Positions 26,215 through 35,155 of a stretch of DNA of 64,000 nucleotides are shown piece after piece. The position numbers and the translations under genes are program-made. The DNA lies in the NCBI RefSeq assembly GCF_008974245.1, contig NZ_BBZI01000008.1:417526-481525 (forward strand), given 5' to 3'. The notes beneath the pieces are model-generated. The model was not told the origin of the DNA. It saw nothing but the letters and a program-made list of their open reading frames with translations, and made no database searches. The stretch comes from Streptomyces abyssomicinicus. GTDB lineage: Bacteria > Actinomycetota > Actinomycetes > Streptomycetales > Streptomycetaceae. Position 1 is the stretch's first letter. Every line of letters starts with the position of its first letter.

Positions 26215-26333
26215 GGACGGAGCCCCCAGCACCCCGGTTCATGCCGCCGACGGAGCCCCGGCCCGCCCCCTTTTTCACCCGAGGGCCGGCGGCCTGCGGC
26301 GTCGCACCCACCGGGCACGCCGGCGCCAACGCA

Positions 26334-26364
26334 CCGCCCCCGCCGGCAGAGCCGACGGGGGCGG
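26334..26364. terminator. Bidirectional hairpin terminator
   Basis: CGCCCCCG (26335-26342) pairs with CGGGGGCG (26356-26363) around a GGCAGAGCC inner stem. Located between the convergent DedA gene and the small secreted-protein gene. Confidence 0.8.
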
Positions 26365-26389
26365 GCATTCATGAGGTCAGCGGACGGGG

Positions 26390-26764
26390 TCAGCGGCGTC
26401 CGTGGTGACGGCCGTGGTCACGGTCACGGCGGTCGCAGCGGTCGTACCGGTCGTACCTGTCGTAACGGTCGTAACGGTCGTGCCGCCCGTGGTGACGGCC
26501 GTGGTCACGGTCGCGTCGGTCCCGACGGTCACAGCGGTCGTGCCGGTCGTGCCGGTTGCGACAGCGGTCGTACCGCCCGTGGTGGCGGCCGTGGTCCCGG
26601 TACCTGTGGCAGTTCCGGTCCGCGCCGACGCTCTGCGAGGCCGAGACCGAGGTCGAGGCCGAGGCCGCCGATGCGGCCGGTGCGGCCGACGCGGTGCCCG
26701 CGGCCATGCTCGCGACGAGCGCGAAGGCGGCGATGGTGGTGGCGGTGATGTGGCGGATACCCAT
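26390..26764 (-). CDS. Small secreted Arg/Asp/His/Tyr-repeat protein
   Basis: 124 aa. Signal peptide at about 1-30 (IAAFALVASMAAGTASAA), a short Ser/Ala stretch, then about 75 residues made almost only of R, D, H, Y and G in repeats such as DRYDRYDRYDRYD and DHGRHHGR, with four cysteines. I do not recognise a family. The ATG at 26764 has GGAGGGG upstream. The GGTCGTAACGGTCGTACC-like DNA repeat underlies the array. The mature protein would be highly charged on both signs and rich in His, fitting a metal- or polyanion-binding surface protein, which is inference. Confidence 0.7.
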   Translation of the reverse strand: MGIRHITATTIAAFALVASMAAGTASAAPAASAASASTSVSASQSVGADRNCHRYRDHGRHHGRYDRCRNRHDRHDRCDRRDRRDRDHGRHHGRHDRYDRYDRYDRYDRCDRRDRDHGRHHGRR

Positions 26765-27331
26765 GATCCCCTCCATGTGACGGTCCGTGACGCACGTGCC
26801 CCCCAGGCCGCGAAGCCTGGAGGGATACGTTTCCGCGCCCCTTGTCCCGACTGTTCTACTCGCCCCTTAGGTCCGGTTGCCGCGGTACACGAAGAGCGTC
26901 CCTCATTCGGCCCAGCGCACGCGTTCCGGCCCCGGCGCGGAAGGCGCGCGGGAAGCCGGGGAACACGCCAACGAGAGGGAAAAGGCACGGTCGCGCCGCG
27001 CGGGCGGGCCGCCGCCGTCGTCACGCTCGGTGGCCACACCTCCATGACCCCGACGCCTCGCGGGCGCGAGGATCAGCCCCACCCACGCCGCACCACCGCA
27101 CGGCCGCCCACCCACCCAGTCACACGGCCGCCCACTCACAGGACCGCCGACCCGGCACCGCAACGCACCGCAACCCAACCCGACGCACCGCAACGCAACG
27201 CAACGCAACGCACACGAGCGTGAGCACGGCCCCCGCGGCAGCCACGCACGCCGGCCACCACCTCCGCGCCGGGGCCGCCGGCCCGCCCGGCGTGCGGTCA
27301 CGCGCGGACGCGCGGACGACCCGCGACCGCC
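26765..27331. other. Intergenic region without a supported gene
   Basis: About 570 bp. The part next to 26764 should hold the promoter of the small secreted protein. No frame has a ribosome site plus a recognisable product. Near the far end there is the GCAAC repeat array (27159-27214). Confidence 0.55.
27159..27214. repeat. GCAAC/GCACC pentamer array
   Basis: Consecutive CGCAA and CGCACC units make up about 56 bp, the last four being perfect GCAAC pentamers. Unusual because it is a short simple-sequence repeat in high-GC intergenic DNA. Confidence 0.65.
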
Positions 27332-27565
27332 TCAGGCCGTCGCGGCCGGAGCCTTGCTCCCCCTCACCTCCAGACCGGCGAGCAACCCCGCCGTCGCCTC
27401 CGCGACGGCGTCCACCGCCGCGTCGAACACCTCGCGGTTGTGCGCCGCGGGCGCCCGGAACCCGGAGACCTTCCGCACGTACTGCAGCGCGGCGGCCCTG
27501 ATCTCTTCCTCCGTGGCCTCGCCCGGCAGCGCGGGCGGACGGAGCGTCTTGATGCTGCGACACAT
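27332..27565 (-). CDS. DUF2277 protein
   Basis: 77 aa. MCRSIKTLRPPALPGEATEEEIRAAALQYVRKVSG is the conserved start of DUF2277, a small actinobacterial and proteobacterial family of unknown function with an invariant N-terminal Cys. Divergent from the 119-aa hypothetical gene at 27680. Confidence 0.88.
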   Translation of the reverse strand: MCRSIKTLRPPALPGEATEEEIRAAALQYVRKVSGFRAPAAHNREVFDAAVDAVAEATAGLLAGLEVRGSKAPAATA

Positions 27566-27679
27566 ACGTCCAGTGTGGCTCTCCCCCGGTCAACCGGAGC
27601 GAGTTTCCCGGACACCCGTTCGAGCGAAATCACTAGATCGAACTCGCCTCTCTAATTCGAACAGGCGTACCATTGCCGC

Positions 27680-28039
27680 GTGGCCAAGACCTACGACTTT
27701 CCGAGCGACCTGCTCGACGGTCAGACGGAGTTGCATCAGGTCAGGGCCGAGCTCTCGGCCCTCCTGAAGCGTCTTCCCTGGTCCGTCGACCCCCACGACG
27801 GCTTCGACGACGACAACGGCTGGCGCAAGGTCGAGCGCCCCGCCTCCCCCGGCTGGACGCCGGACGAACAGGCCTATGTGGAGAAGCTGCGCCGCCGCGA
27901 GCACGAGCTGGCGGTGTTCGTGACCACCCACCCGTTCTGGACGCGCCTGCAGGGCCCCGACACCGTCGAGGCCCGCTCGGGGGTCAAGCACGCCAAGGAG
28001 CCGCCCGCCGCCACCGCTCCCGTCACCGGTAACCCGTGA
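27680..28039 (+). CDS. Conserved hypothetical protein
   Basis: 119 aa. Acidic, helical, with WSVDPHDGFDDDNGWRKVERPASPGWT and REHELAVFVTTHPFWTRL. No domain is recognised, but the sequence is of a type kept in many Streptomyces. GTG start. An AT-rich stretch with two TCGAAC motifs (about 27637 and 27655) lies just upstream. It overlaps the convergent SDR gene by 17 bp. Confidence 0.7.
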   Translation: MAKTYDFPSDLLDGQTELHQVRAELSALLKRLPWSVDPHDGFDDDNGWRKVERPASPGWTPDEQAYVEKLRRREHELAVFVTTHPFWTRLQGPDTVEARSGVKHAKEPPAATAPVTGNP

Positions 28040-28940
28040 CGTCCGCCTCCCGTCCGGCGTCCTGGACCTCCACGATGTACCGCCAGGCGTCGGGCCGGCT
28101 GCCGTCCCGGTCGGTGAACCCGTACTCCTTGGCCAGCCCGCCGCTCGACAGGGACCGCCCGTTCCAACGGCCCACCTCGGGGTCCGCGGCCAGCGCGGCC
28201 ACGGCGCGCCCCACGAAGTACGGCGTCTCCGAGATCGCGAAGTGCGGCTCCTTGCCCAGGGCGTCGCGCCAGTTCTCCTCGGTGACCTCGAAGTGGTCCA
28301 GCATGATCTCCGACCGCATCCACCCCGGAGTGAGCGCCACCGCGGTCGCCCCACGCGGCCCCAGCTCGTGGGAGAGGGCGAAGGCCATCCGCAGCACGGA
28401 CGCCTTGGCGAGGTCGTAGAAGAACGAGACCCGGTAGTTGGCCGCGTTGTACTCCTCCGTGCCGTCGGTCATCTCGACGACCAGCCCGCCGGGGTGGCGC
28501 AGCAGCAGCGGAAGCGCGTGGTGGCTGGTGACGGCATGGGTCTCCACCGCGAGACGGAGAAGCCGCAGCCCCTTGTCGAGGTCGTGCTCCCAGACGGGGC
28601 TCTCCCACGAGAAGAGGTGCTCGCCGCCCCAGATGTCGTTGACCAGCACGTCCAGCCGGCCCTGCTCGGCGTCGATCCGTTCGACGAGGCCGCGGACCTG
28701 TTCCGGTACCAGGTGGTCGGTGGGCACGGCGATCCCCCGGCCGCCCGCCTCGGTCACCAGTTCCGCCGTCTCCTCGATCGTCTCCGGCCGCCCGTACTCG
28801 GACTCCGCCGCACGGGTCGTCCGCCCGGTAACGTAGACCGTCGCGCCCGCCGCCCCGAGCTCCACCGCGATCCCGCGCCCGGCTCCCCGGGTGGCCCCCG
28901 CGACCAGTGCGACCTTGCCGTCCAGTGCCGCTGCCGTCAT
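28023..28940 (-). CDS. SDR-family oxidoreductase
   Basis: 305 aa. NAD(P)-binding GATRGAGRG (15-23), the NDIWGG variant of the NAG motif (101-106), and catalytic YDLAK (175-179). Longer than a classical SDR by about 50 residues at the C-terminus. The substrate is unknown. ATG 28940 has AAGGAG 7 nt upstream. Divergent from the carboxylesterase gene. Confidence 0.9.
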   Translation of the reverse strand: MTAAALDGKVALVAGATRGAGRGIAVELGAAGATVYVTGRTTRAAESEYGRPETIEETAELVTEAGGRGIAVPTDHLVPEQVRGLVERIDAEQGRLDVLVNDIWGGEHLFSWESPVWEHDLDKGLRLLRLAVETHAVTSHHALPLLLRHPGGLVVEMTDGTEEYNAANYRVSFFYDLAKASVLRMAFALSHELGPRGATAVALTPGWMRSEIMLDHFEVTEENWRDALGKEPHFAISETPYFVGRAVAALAADPEVGRWNGRSLSSGGLAKEYGFTDRDGSRPDAWRYIVEVQDAGREADVTGYR

Positions 28941-29217
28941 ACCTGACTCCTTCCGCCACGCCCACCGTGGACCACCTCATAGGTAGCAGCCACGCCCCGC
29001 CCAGGCCCGTCCTTTTCCCGTCGGGCGGCGGTCCCGTCGCCTCGGGGGACGGGCACCGCGGAGGGCGCCGGCCTCGGTGCACGGCGGCCGAAGGGCCGAC
29101 GTCCCGGATGCGATCACCCGCCCCCTCGGGTCCACTCTTGCTGTGGCCGGTGACCGACTCCCGCCGCCGGACGTTCCGGGTCCGCCGGCCGGCCACCCGG
29201 CCTCAGGAGGCGGACGC

Positions 29218-31002
29218 GTGGGTCGCTGGAGGATACGCGGGGCCGCGTCGGCCTCGACCGCGGTGGCGCTGGCGGTACTGCTGCTCGACGCGCCGACCGG
29301 CACCGCGTCGGCGGTTCGGCCACCCTCCGCGTGGCCGCCCGCGGGCGCGATGCTCACGCCCGGCCCGCCCGCGGGCGGAACGAGCCCGTCCGGCGGCGGC
29401 ACGGACGCGCTGGTGGTCCGCACCGACACCGGGCTGGTCCGCGGCACCCGGTCGGGCGGCCACCGGCTCTTCCGGGGGATCCCCTACGCCGCCCCGCCCA
29501 AGGGCGAGGGGCGTTGGGCACCGCCCCGTCCGGCGCGGCCCTGGCAGGGGGTGCGGGACGCCACCCGCCCCGGTCCGCTGTGCCCTCAGGTGCCGTCCGC
29601 GTACACGGACACGGCCAGCACCGAGGAGGACTGCCTGGTCCTCGACGTCACCACCCCGCCGGACCGGCCGGGGCGCCACCGTGCGGCCCGGCCGGAGCCA
29701 CGCGGTGCGAACCGGCCGGAGCCACGCGGTGCGGACCGTCACGGCGCCCCGGTGCTGGTGTGGATCCACGGGGACGGCTCGGTCGGCGGCGGCTCCCTCT
29801 TCGACGGGCGGAGACTGGCCGCGCGAGGGCTGGTGGTGGTCACCGTCAACTACCGCCTCGGGGTGTTCGGCGGCCTCGCCCTGCCCGGGCTGGAGGGCTC
29901 CGGCACGTTCGGTCTCCTGGACCAGCAGGCCGCGCTGCGATGGGTACGGCGCAACGCGGCGGCGTTCGGGGGCGATCCCGGCAACGTCACCGTCGCGGGT
30001 GTCTCCTTCGGCGCGTCGGCCATCTCGGGACACCTGACCTCGCCGGGTGCGCGGGGGCTCTTCCACCGCGCCGTCATGGCGAGCGGCGAGGGCCTGATGG
30101 ACATGCCCGCCGGGGCGATGGGTGAGGGAGTACCGGCCTACCCCTGGTACGTCTGGCGCACCCGGCGCGAGGTCGAGGAGATCACCGCCGAGATGACCGC
30201 GCCCCTGGGCTGCGCGGAGGGCGGCACGGAGCGCGTCCTGGACTGCCTGCGCGGCCTGCCCGTGCGCCGCGTCCTGGAGGTGCCGCAGATCATGAACGCC
30301 TTCCAGGTGTTCGCGTACGGCACCCCCGCCCTGCCCGAACTGCCGCCCGACGCGCTGCGGGCGGGCCGGTTCCTCCACGTCCCGGTCCTGTCCGGCGCCA
30401 CCCGCGACGAGCACCGCCTGTTCGCCGGCCTCTTCCACGACGCCGTGGGCAACCCCCTGACCCCGGACGGCTACCACCGGGCGCTGCGCACCGCCTTCGG
30501 TGAGGACGCCGCCGCCCGGGTCGCGGCGCGGTACCCGGTGTCCGCCTTCCCCTCGCCCTCACTGGCCTGGGCCCAGGTGTTCACCGACCGGATGTGGGCC
30601 CGGGGCACCGACGCCCAGCACCGGGTTCTGGGCCGCCGGGTGCCGCTGTACGCGTACGAGTTCGCGGACCGGGACGCCCCCATGTTCCTGCCGCTGCCCG
30701 GCGGTTTCGACTTCGGCGCCTTCCACGCGGGCGACACGCCCTACCTCTTCGAGGACGAGGCGGCGGAGCCCCTGTTCAGCCCGGCCCAGCGCCGCCTGTC
30801 CTCCACCATGGCCGCGTACTGGGCGACCTTCGCCCGCACCGGCGCCCCCGGCGGCCCGGGCCTGCCGCAGTGGCCCCGCCACCGGCCGGACGACCACCGC
30901 CCCTGGACCCAGTCGCTGGCACCCGACCGGATCGGCCCCGTCGACCACCGCTCCGAGCACCGCCTCGGCTTCTGGGAGGAACTGGCACCCCCGCACCGAT
31001 GA
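29218..31002 (+). CDS. Secreted type-B carboxylesterase
   Basis: 594 aa. Signal peptide at 1-30, then a carboxylesterase/lipase-type-B fold: FRGIPYAAPPKGEGRW, EEDCLVLDV, and the catalytic elbow GVSFGAS with Ser263. The acid is probably Glu398 (TRDEHRL) and His503 (FHAGDTPY). The family motif is normally GESAGG, so the elbow is divergent. A duplicated RPEPRGA(N/D) insert sits after residue 155. The GTG at 29218 has AGGAGG 7 nt upstream. Expected to hydrolyse carboxylic esters outside the cell. Confidence 0.88.
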   Translation: MGRWRIRGAASASTAVALAVLLLDAPTGTASAVRPPSAWPPAGAMLTPGPPAGGTSPSGGGTDALVVRTDTGLVRGTRSGGHRLFRGIPYAAPPKGEGRWAPPRPARPWQGVRDATRPGPLCPQVPSAYTDTASTEEDCLVLDVTTPPDRPGRHRAARPEPRGANRPEPRGADRHGAPVLVWIHGDGSVGGGSLFDGRRLAARGLVVVTVNYRLGVFGGLALPGLEGSGTFGLLDQQAALRWVRRNAAAFGGDPGNVTVAGVSFGASAISGHLTSPGARGLFHRAVMASGEGLMDMPAGAMGEGVPAYPWYVWRTRREVEEITAEMTAPLGCAEGGTERVLDCLRGLPVRRVLEVPQIMNAFQVFAYGTPALPELPPDALRAGRFLHVPVLSGATRDEHRLFAGLFHDAVGNPLTPDGYHRALRTAFGEDAAARVAARYPVSAFPSPSLAWAQVFTDRMWARGTDAQHRVLGRRVPLYAYEFADRDAPMFLPLPGGFDFGAFHAGDTPYLFEDEAAEPLFSPAQRRLSSTMAAYWATFARTGAPGGPGLPQWPRHRPDDHRPWTQSLAPDRIGPVDHRSEHRLGFWEELAPPHR

Positions 31003-31087
31003 TCGGCGTTGATGAGCGGGCCGGCAGGACCCGTACACCTCGGTCCCGCCACCTGCCCATCCGCGCGGGGTGGACCGTCCGCCGACC

Positions 31088-31624
31088 CTAGGAGCGCCTA
31101 CCCGCCACACGTTCCACCTCGGCCAGCGCCGCCTGCCAGGGGTACTCATGGCGCTCCCCCGGGGGGTTCGGCCGGAACCCTCCCTCGCCGTACAGGACCG
31201 ACACACCCATGTCACGCAGCTCGGCGACGCTCCGGTCCAACGCGGGATGCCGGGCATAGGCATCGTTCACGCACGGCATGGCGACGAGCGGAATCCCCTT
31301 GCCGGTCCCCTCGGCACAGACCCCCACCACGAAGGTCGAACTGAGTCCCAGCGCCCAGCTGTTCAGACTGTTGAAGGTGACCGGTGCGAAGAGGATCACT
31401 TCCGCTCGCGGCCAGACGTCGGCCGCTCCCGGCATCCGGTAGTCGGAGCGCACCGGATGACCGGTCAGCCGCTCCAGCCCGGCGACCTGCGGCTCCAGCC
31501 ACCGGGCGGCCGTCGGCGTCAGGCCGAGGCACACGTCGAACCCCCGCCGCTGTGCCTCCTCGACGACCGCTGCCACGCCGAGAACGGGAGGAGCGGCGGA
31601 CCCGAACAAATAGAGCGTCGTCAC
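31088..31624 (-). CDS. Flavoprotein (PPCDC/UbiX-like fold)
   Basis: 178 aa. TTLYLFGSAAPPVLGVAAVVEEAQRRGFDVCLGLTPTAARWL is the flavoprotein/phosphopantothenoylcysteine-decarboxylase-type Rossmann start. FAPVTFNSLNSWALGL and VVGVCAEGTGKGIPLVAMPCVND follow. FMN binding is the family expectation; the reaction is unknown. GTG start at 31624 with only a weak purine stretch upstream. Divergent from an XRE regulator 138 bp away, which probably controls it. Confidence 0.82.
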   Translation of the reverse strand: MTTLYLFGSAAPPVLGVAAVVEEAQRRGFDVCLGLTPTAARWLEPQVAGLERLTGHPVRSDYRMPGAADVWPRAEVILFAPVTFNSLNSWALGLSSTFVVGVCAEGTGKGIPLVAMPCVNDAYARHPALDRSVAELRDMGVSVLYGEGGFRPNPPGERHEYPWQAALAEVERVAGRRS

Positions 31625-31761
31625 CCGGCCATCCCACCGCGCACCCGACCGGCCACGCAACTGTCCCCGGGCCGACCCCGATCAGTTCTGTCATGTTTCG
31701 GTACCGCGCTCCCGCACACACGAGTACGGTCTGTGATGACTCGCCAGGAACATGGAGAGCG

Positions 31762-32931
31762 ATGTCTTCATTCGACACCCACACGGGCGCCCGTATCCGG
31801 CAGCACCGGAAGTTGGCCCGGCTCACCCAGCGCGAGTTGGCGGCCCGCATCCCCTACTCGTACAGCCTGCTCAACCAGGTGGAGTGCGGCGCCAGGGCAG
31901 CATCCACCGACCTGGTGGCCGCGGTAGCCGCTGCCTTGAGGATCGACGTCTCCGTACTCACCGGAAGAGCCGTGACGGATTCCCGTCTCGAACGAAGGGC
32001 CGCTCTGGTCGGCCCGATCCGGGAAGCACTCGACCTGTACGACATGGCACCGGACGCCGTCCGGCCGTCCCGGCCCGTCACGGTCCTCGCGGGGGAGGCG
32101 GACCAGGTCTGCCGGCAGGTCCGCGCCACACATCTGCGGACCGCCGCAGGGGCATTGCCCGACCTGATCACCGACTTGACCCACGTGGTCCTCACCGCCC
32201 CGTCGACCGACGCCTGGCGTGCCCTCGCATCGGCATACCGGACCGCACACGACATCTCACTGAAGTGGGCATACCGCGACCTGGCCGCCCTTGCCCTGGA
32301 CCGGATGGGCTGGGCAGCCGGTCACGCCGCCGACCCTTGCCTGGTCGCGATCCGACACTACAAGCGGGCGTTGAGCCACCAGGACTCTCCGTTGGGCTCC
32401 CGCCTCATCAGGGCGGGGCATGAAGTGCTCGAGGGGCGGTTCTCCCGGGAGGCCCTGGCCGTGGCAGGGCAACTGCACCTCGGTGCGTCCGTGGTCGCCG
32501 CCAGGGCTGATGACCCGTCCGGTGTGGCCCGGCACATCGAGGCGGCCCGCGAACTCGCCGCCCGGGTCGGAGGCGAAGCCCGCGAGATCCACTGGCTGTC
32601 CTTCGGCCACCTCAACGTGGCACTGCACGACATGGGAGCCGCGATCACCATGCGCCGGTACGACGACGCCCTCCGCCAGGCCCGGTGGTTGCGGCTCCCC
32701 CCGTCCACCTTGACGTCGCGCCGTGCCCGCTTCCTCGTCGACCGGGCTCTGGTCGAGATGGAAACAGGGCTGGGCGAAGCGTCGCTCCGGCATCTCGCCG
32801 AAGCCAGGAGGGTGGCACCCGAACAGACCCGCTACCACCCGAGGACCCACAGGACGGTGAGGGGCCTGCTGCACACCACCCGCCGACCGACGGAGGAGCT
32901 GGTCCGCATGGCCTCCTGGGCGGGAGTGTGA
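31762..32931 (+). CDS. XRE-family helix-turn-helix regulator with TPR-like sensor
   Basis: 389 aa. HTH_XRE at about 8-62 (IRQHRKLARLTQRELAARIP), then about 320 residues of helical repeats (HYKRALSHQDS, LSFGHLNVALHDMG) like the TPR-like ligand domains of Streptomyces regulators. ATG 31762 with GGAG upstream. Pairs with the divergent flavoprotein gene. An inverted repeat begins at its stop codon. Confidence 0.87.
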   Translation: MSSFDTHTGARIRQHRKLARLTQRELAARIPYSYSLLNQVECGARAASTDLVAAVAAALRIDVSVLTGRAVTDSRLERRAALVGPIREALDLYDMAPDAVRPSRPVTVLAGEADQVCRQVRATHLRTAAGALPDLITDLTHVVLTAPSTDAWRALASAYRTAHDISLKWAYRDLAALALDRMGWAAGHAADPCLVAIRHYKRALSHQDSPLGSRLIRAGHEVLEGRFSREALAVAGQLHLGASVVAARADDPSGVARHIEAARELAARVGGEAREIHWLSFGHLNVALHDMGAAITMRRYDDALRQARWLRLPPSTLTSRRARFLVDRALVEMETGLGEASLRHLAEARRVAPEQTRYHPRTHRTVRGLLHTTRRPTEELVRMASWAGV

Positions 32932-32952
32932 CGCTCACACATCTGTGAGCGT
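32931..32952 (+). terminator. Perfect 9-bp inverted repeat at the regulator's stop codon
   Basis: ACGCTCACA (32931-32939), loop CATC, TGTGAGCGT (32944-32952). It could end the regulator transcript or act as an operator for the downstream small genes. Confidence 0.6.
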
Positions 32953-33011
32953 TCCGGGGATCCGGCCACGTCATTCTGCTGACCTCGACCAGCAGCGACG
33001 GAGGGCCCGTC

Positions 33012-33230
33012 ATGACGAAGAACGCGGTGCAGCCTTGTGCCCCCCATGTCCCGTGGACATCGGCCGAGGAGCACGCCTACCTCGCGCTCGCCGCACACTG
33101 CCAGGGCACCGGAGCGGAACCGGCCTGCGAGGTGTGCCGGACGCCGGAGCGGCGTGAGTGCGAAACCGGAACACGGTTGCGGCGCGCCCTCCGCGACGCC
33201 ACTTCGAGCCGACCTCGCCGGGGGCGCTGA
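33012..33230 (+). CDS. Small Cys-containing protein, unknown
   Basis: 72 aa. Four cysteines including CEVCRTPERREC, and a basic tail. GGAGGG precedes the ATG by 7 nt, so translation is well supported. Its TGA overlaps the ATG of the next gene (TGATG). Resembles small regulator-associated proteins found near XRE genes in Streptomyces, but I do not recognise a family. Confidence 0.6.
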   Translation: MTKNAVQPCAPHVPWTSAEEHAYLALAAHCQGTGAEPACEVCRTPERRECETGTRLRRALRDATSSRPRRGR

Positions 33231-33430
33231 TGTTCTGTGCACGATGTGACAAGCCGATCCGCGAAGGCGAAGCCTTCATGACGGCAACCGTCGATCAGGC
33301 CACGGGGCCGGGGATCACGGTCCACCGTCACCAGGAGCTGTGCCTACGGACGCCCTCACCCACGGGCCCCACCGACGGGCTCGGCACCGGAACCCTGGCC
33401 CGCTACATCCGGCGTTACGGCAGCAGCTGA
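33230..33430 (+). CDS. Small zinc-ribbon-like protein, unknown
   Basis: 66 aa. Starts MFCARCDKPIREGEAF, with a CxxC knuckle, followed by HRHQELC, which could complete a C2HC-type zinc site. Translationally coupled to the previous gene by a 1-nt overlap. No enzyme motif. Confidence 0.6.
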   Translation: MFCARCDKPIREGEAFMTATVDQATGPGITVHRHQELCLRTPSPTGPTDGLGTGTLARYIRRYGSS

Positions 33431-33555
33431 GACCGGTGCCGGCGGTGTCCGTCAGCGGGTGCCGGAGCCGTGTGGTGAGGAGCACCTGCCAAGGAGCCCG
33501 CCCATCGGCACCCCGGAGGGGTTACCATTCGGCACCGCCGTCAACCACTGCCGTC

Positions 33556-33591
33556 AAAGGCCCCCGCGACTGGTACTCGCGGGGGCCTTTT
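33556..33591. terminator. Strong terminator of the tRNA gene
   Basis: GGCCCCCGCGA and TCGCGGGGGCC form an 11-bp stem, with A- and T-runs outside it (AAAGG before, CCTTTT after), so it can work on both strands. It lies 4 nt beyond the 3' end of the tRNA. Confidence 0.9.
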
Positions 33592-33594
33592 CGC

Positions 33595-33669
33595 TGGTGC
33601 GCGCGGACGGTTTCGAACCGCCGACATCCGCCTTGTAAGGGCGGCGCTCTACCGCTGAGCTACGCGCGC
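33595..33669 (-). tRNA. tRNA-Val (anticodon TAC)
   Basis: Read on the minus strand: acceptor GCGCGCG, D-arm GCTCAGCGGTAGAGC, anticodon arm CCGCC-CTTACAA-GGCGG with anticodon TAC, T-arm GGCGG-TTCGAAA-CCGTC, acceptor 3' strand CGCGCGC and encoded ACCA. It decodes GTA, a rare codon in this GC-rich genome. Confidence 0.97.
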
Positions 33670-33811
33670 AGGACAATACGGCCGACAGCCTACCTTGCCG
33701 CTCGGTCGCTCCCGCAAGCTGTCCGTCCGAGGGGTGAACTGCCGGGCCGTGTGGTGCGTCGACACAGGTGGGAGAATGGCGGGGTCGGCCCGGCGGTGAC
33801 GGGGAGTGGAT

Positions 33812-35155
33812 GTGTCGGACAAGTCGTGGGCGCACGGGCCGGTCAAGGACGCGGTGGCTCTGATGGCACTGCCGTGGTTGCTGGCGCCGGTGCTGGCCGC
33901 GGCGTTCGCCGGGGGTGGGACCCGGCGCTGGTTCGGCGGGCGGACGGACGACCGGCGGGCGCAGGCGCAGGAGGCGAAGGACGCGGCGGCGCAGGCGTTC
34001 TACGAGCTGGACACCGCGCAGCGGGACCTGCGGCTGACGGTGGAGACGATAAGGGCGGTGGACGACTCGCCCGAAGCGCGTCGGGCTCTGGCCTCGTTCG
34101 AGGAGTTCGGGCGGCGCGTCGACGAGGTCAGTCACCGGTACATCGAGGCGATCGACGCGCACGACCTGGACCGGGACGACCTGGACGCGGCCACGGCCGG
34201 CCGGGCGCGGGCCGAGCTGAGCCGGGCGCGGGACGACCTCGACCAGGTGCGGCGGGACCTGGAGCGGTTCGCCGGAGGGCTCGGGCCGCTGCTGGACAAG
34301 GCGGAGACGCGGCTGGCCCGGCTGGCGCCCGCGGCAGAGCGGGCGCGGCAGGCGCTGCGGGCGGCGGCCGGGCAACTCGACAGCACCCGTGGCGCGGGGC
34401 TGCGCGCCGACGAGCTGGCCGCGCGGCTCGCGGCGCTGGGTCCGGAGCTGACGCTGCTCAACGAAGGGGCCGGCCGGCACGGCGCGGCGGCCACGCTGGA
34501 GCGGGCTGACCGGGTGACGCGGGAGGCGGAGGCGGTGCGCGCGGAGGCGGCGCGGCTGCCGGAGCGGGCCACGGAGATCGACCGGCGGCTGGTGTCGCTG
34601 CGGACCCGGGCCGAGGCGCTGCGGACGCGGGCGGCGCAGGTCGAGCCGGTGCTGAGCGAACTGCGCCGGGGGTTCACGCTGGCGTGCTGGCAGGACCTCC
34701 AGCCGGTGCCGGAGGTGGCCGCGCGGAACGTGGCGCAGGCCGGGGAGCGGCTGGCCGAGGCGCGGGCGGCACGGCAGGAGCAGCGGTGGGCCGACGCGAC
34801 GGCGCTGCTGGCGACCGTGCGGGCGCTGCTGAACTCGGCCGACGAGGCGGTGTCGGCGGCCGGGGACCGGCTGCGGCGGCTGAAGGCCGTGCGGAAGGAC
34901 CCGGACGCGGAGGTCGAGCGGGCACGGTTCGCGGTGCGGGACGCGCAACGGCTGGCCATGGCCGGGCGGCACCGGCCCGACCCGCGGCACGCGGGCCCGC
35001 TGGACGCGGCGGCGGCCCGGCTGGAGCGGGCCGCGGCGGCGGTGGAGGGTGCGCGGCACCCGGACTGGTGGGGTTTCCTGGAGGAGATGCGAGCGGTGCG
35101 GGAGAACGTGGGCCGGGTGGTCGCCGCGATCCGGGAGGAACGGGCCGAGGGCTGA
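33812..35155 (+). CDS. Coiled-coil membrane-linked protein, unknown function
   Basis: 447 aa. One N-terminal hydrophobic segment (ALMALPWLLAPVLAAAFAGG) is followed by about 400 residues of Ala/Arg/Glu/Asp-rich heptads typical of long coiled coils (for example RARAELSRARDDLDQVRRDLERF). There are no cysteines except one. GTG 33812 is favoured over GTG 33806 because GGGGAG lies at 33801-33806. A scaffold or envelope-spanning role is possible; no family is recognised. Confidence 0.75.
   Translation: MSDKSWAHGPVKDAVALMALPWLLAPVLAAAFAGGGTRRWFGGRTDDRRAQAQEAKDAAAQAFYELDTAQRDLRLTVETIRAVDDSPEARRALASFEEFGRRVDEVSHRYIEAIDAHDLDRDDLDAATAGRARAELSRARDDLDQVRRDLERFAGGLGPLLDKAETRLARLAPAAERARQALRAAAGQLDSTRGAGLRADELAARLAALGPELTLLNEGAGRHGAAATLERADRVTREAEAVRAEAARLPERATEIDRRLVSLRTRAEALRTRAAQVEPVLSELRRGFTLACWQDLQPVPEVAARNVAQAGERLAEARAARQEQRWADATALLATVRALLNSADEAVSAAGDRLRRLKAVRKDPDAEVERARFAVRDAQRLAMAGRHRPDPRHAGPLDAAAARLERAAAAVEGARHPDWWGFLEEMRAVRENVGRVVAAIREERAEG

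Noticed and set aside
26402..27223. A long plus-strand frame opposite the small secreted-protein gene
   Set aside because: It is the Val/Thr/Ala-rich antisense of the RYD/RHD repeat and has no start signal. The minus-strand gene has a signal peptide and a Shine-Dalgarno.
27636..27670. LexA (SOS) box upstream of the 119-aa hypothetical gene
   Set aside because: TCGAACAGGCGTAC matches only one arm of the TCGAAC-N4-GTTCGA consensus well; the second arm is imperfect.
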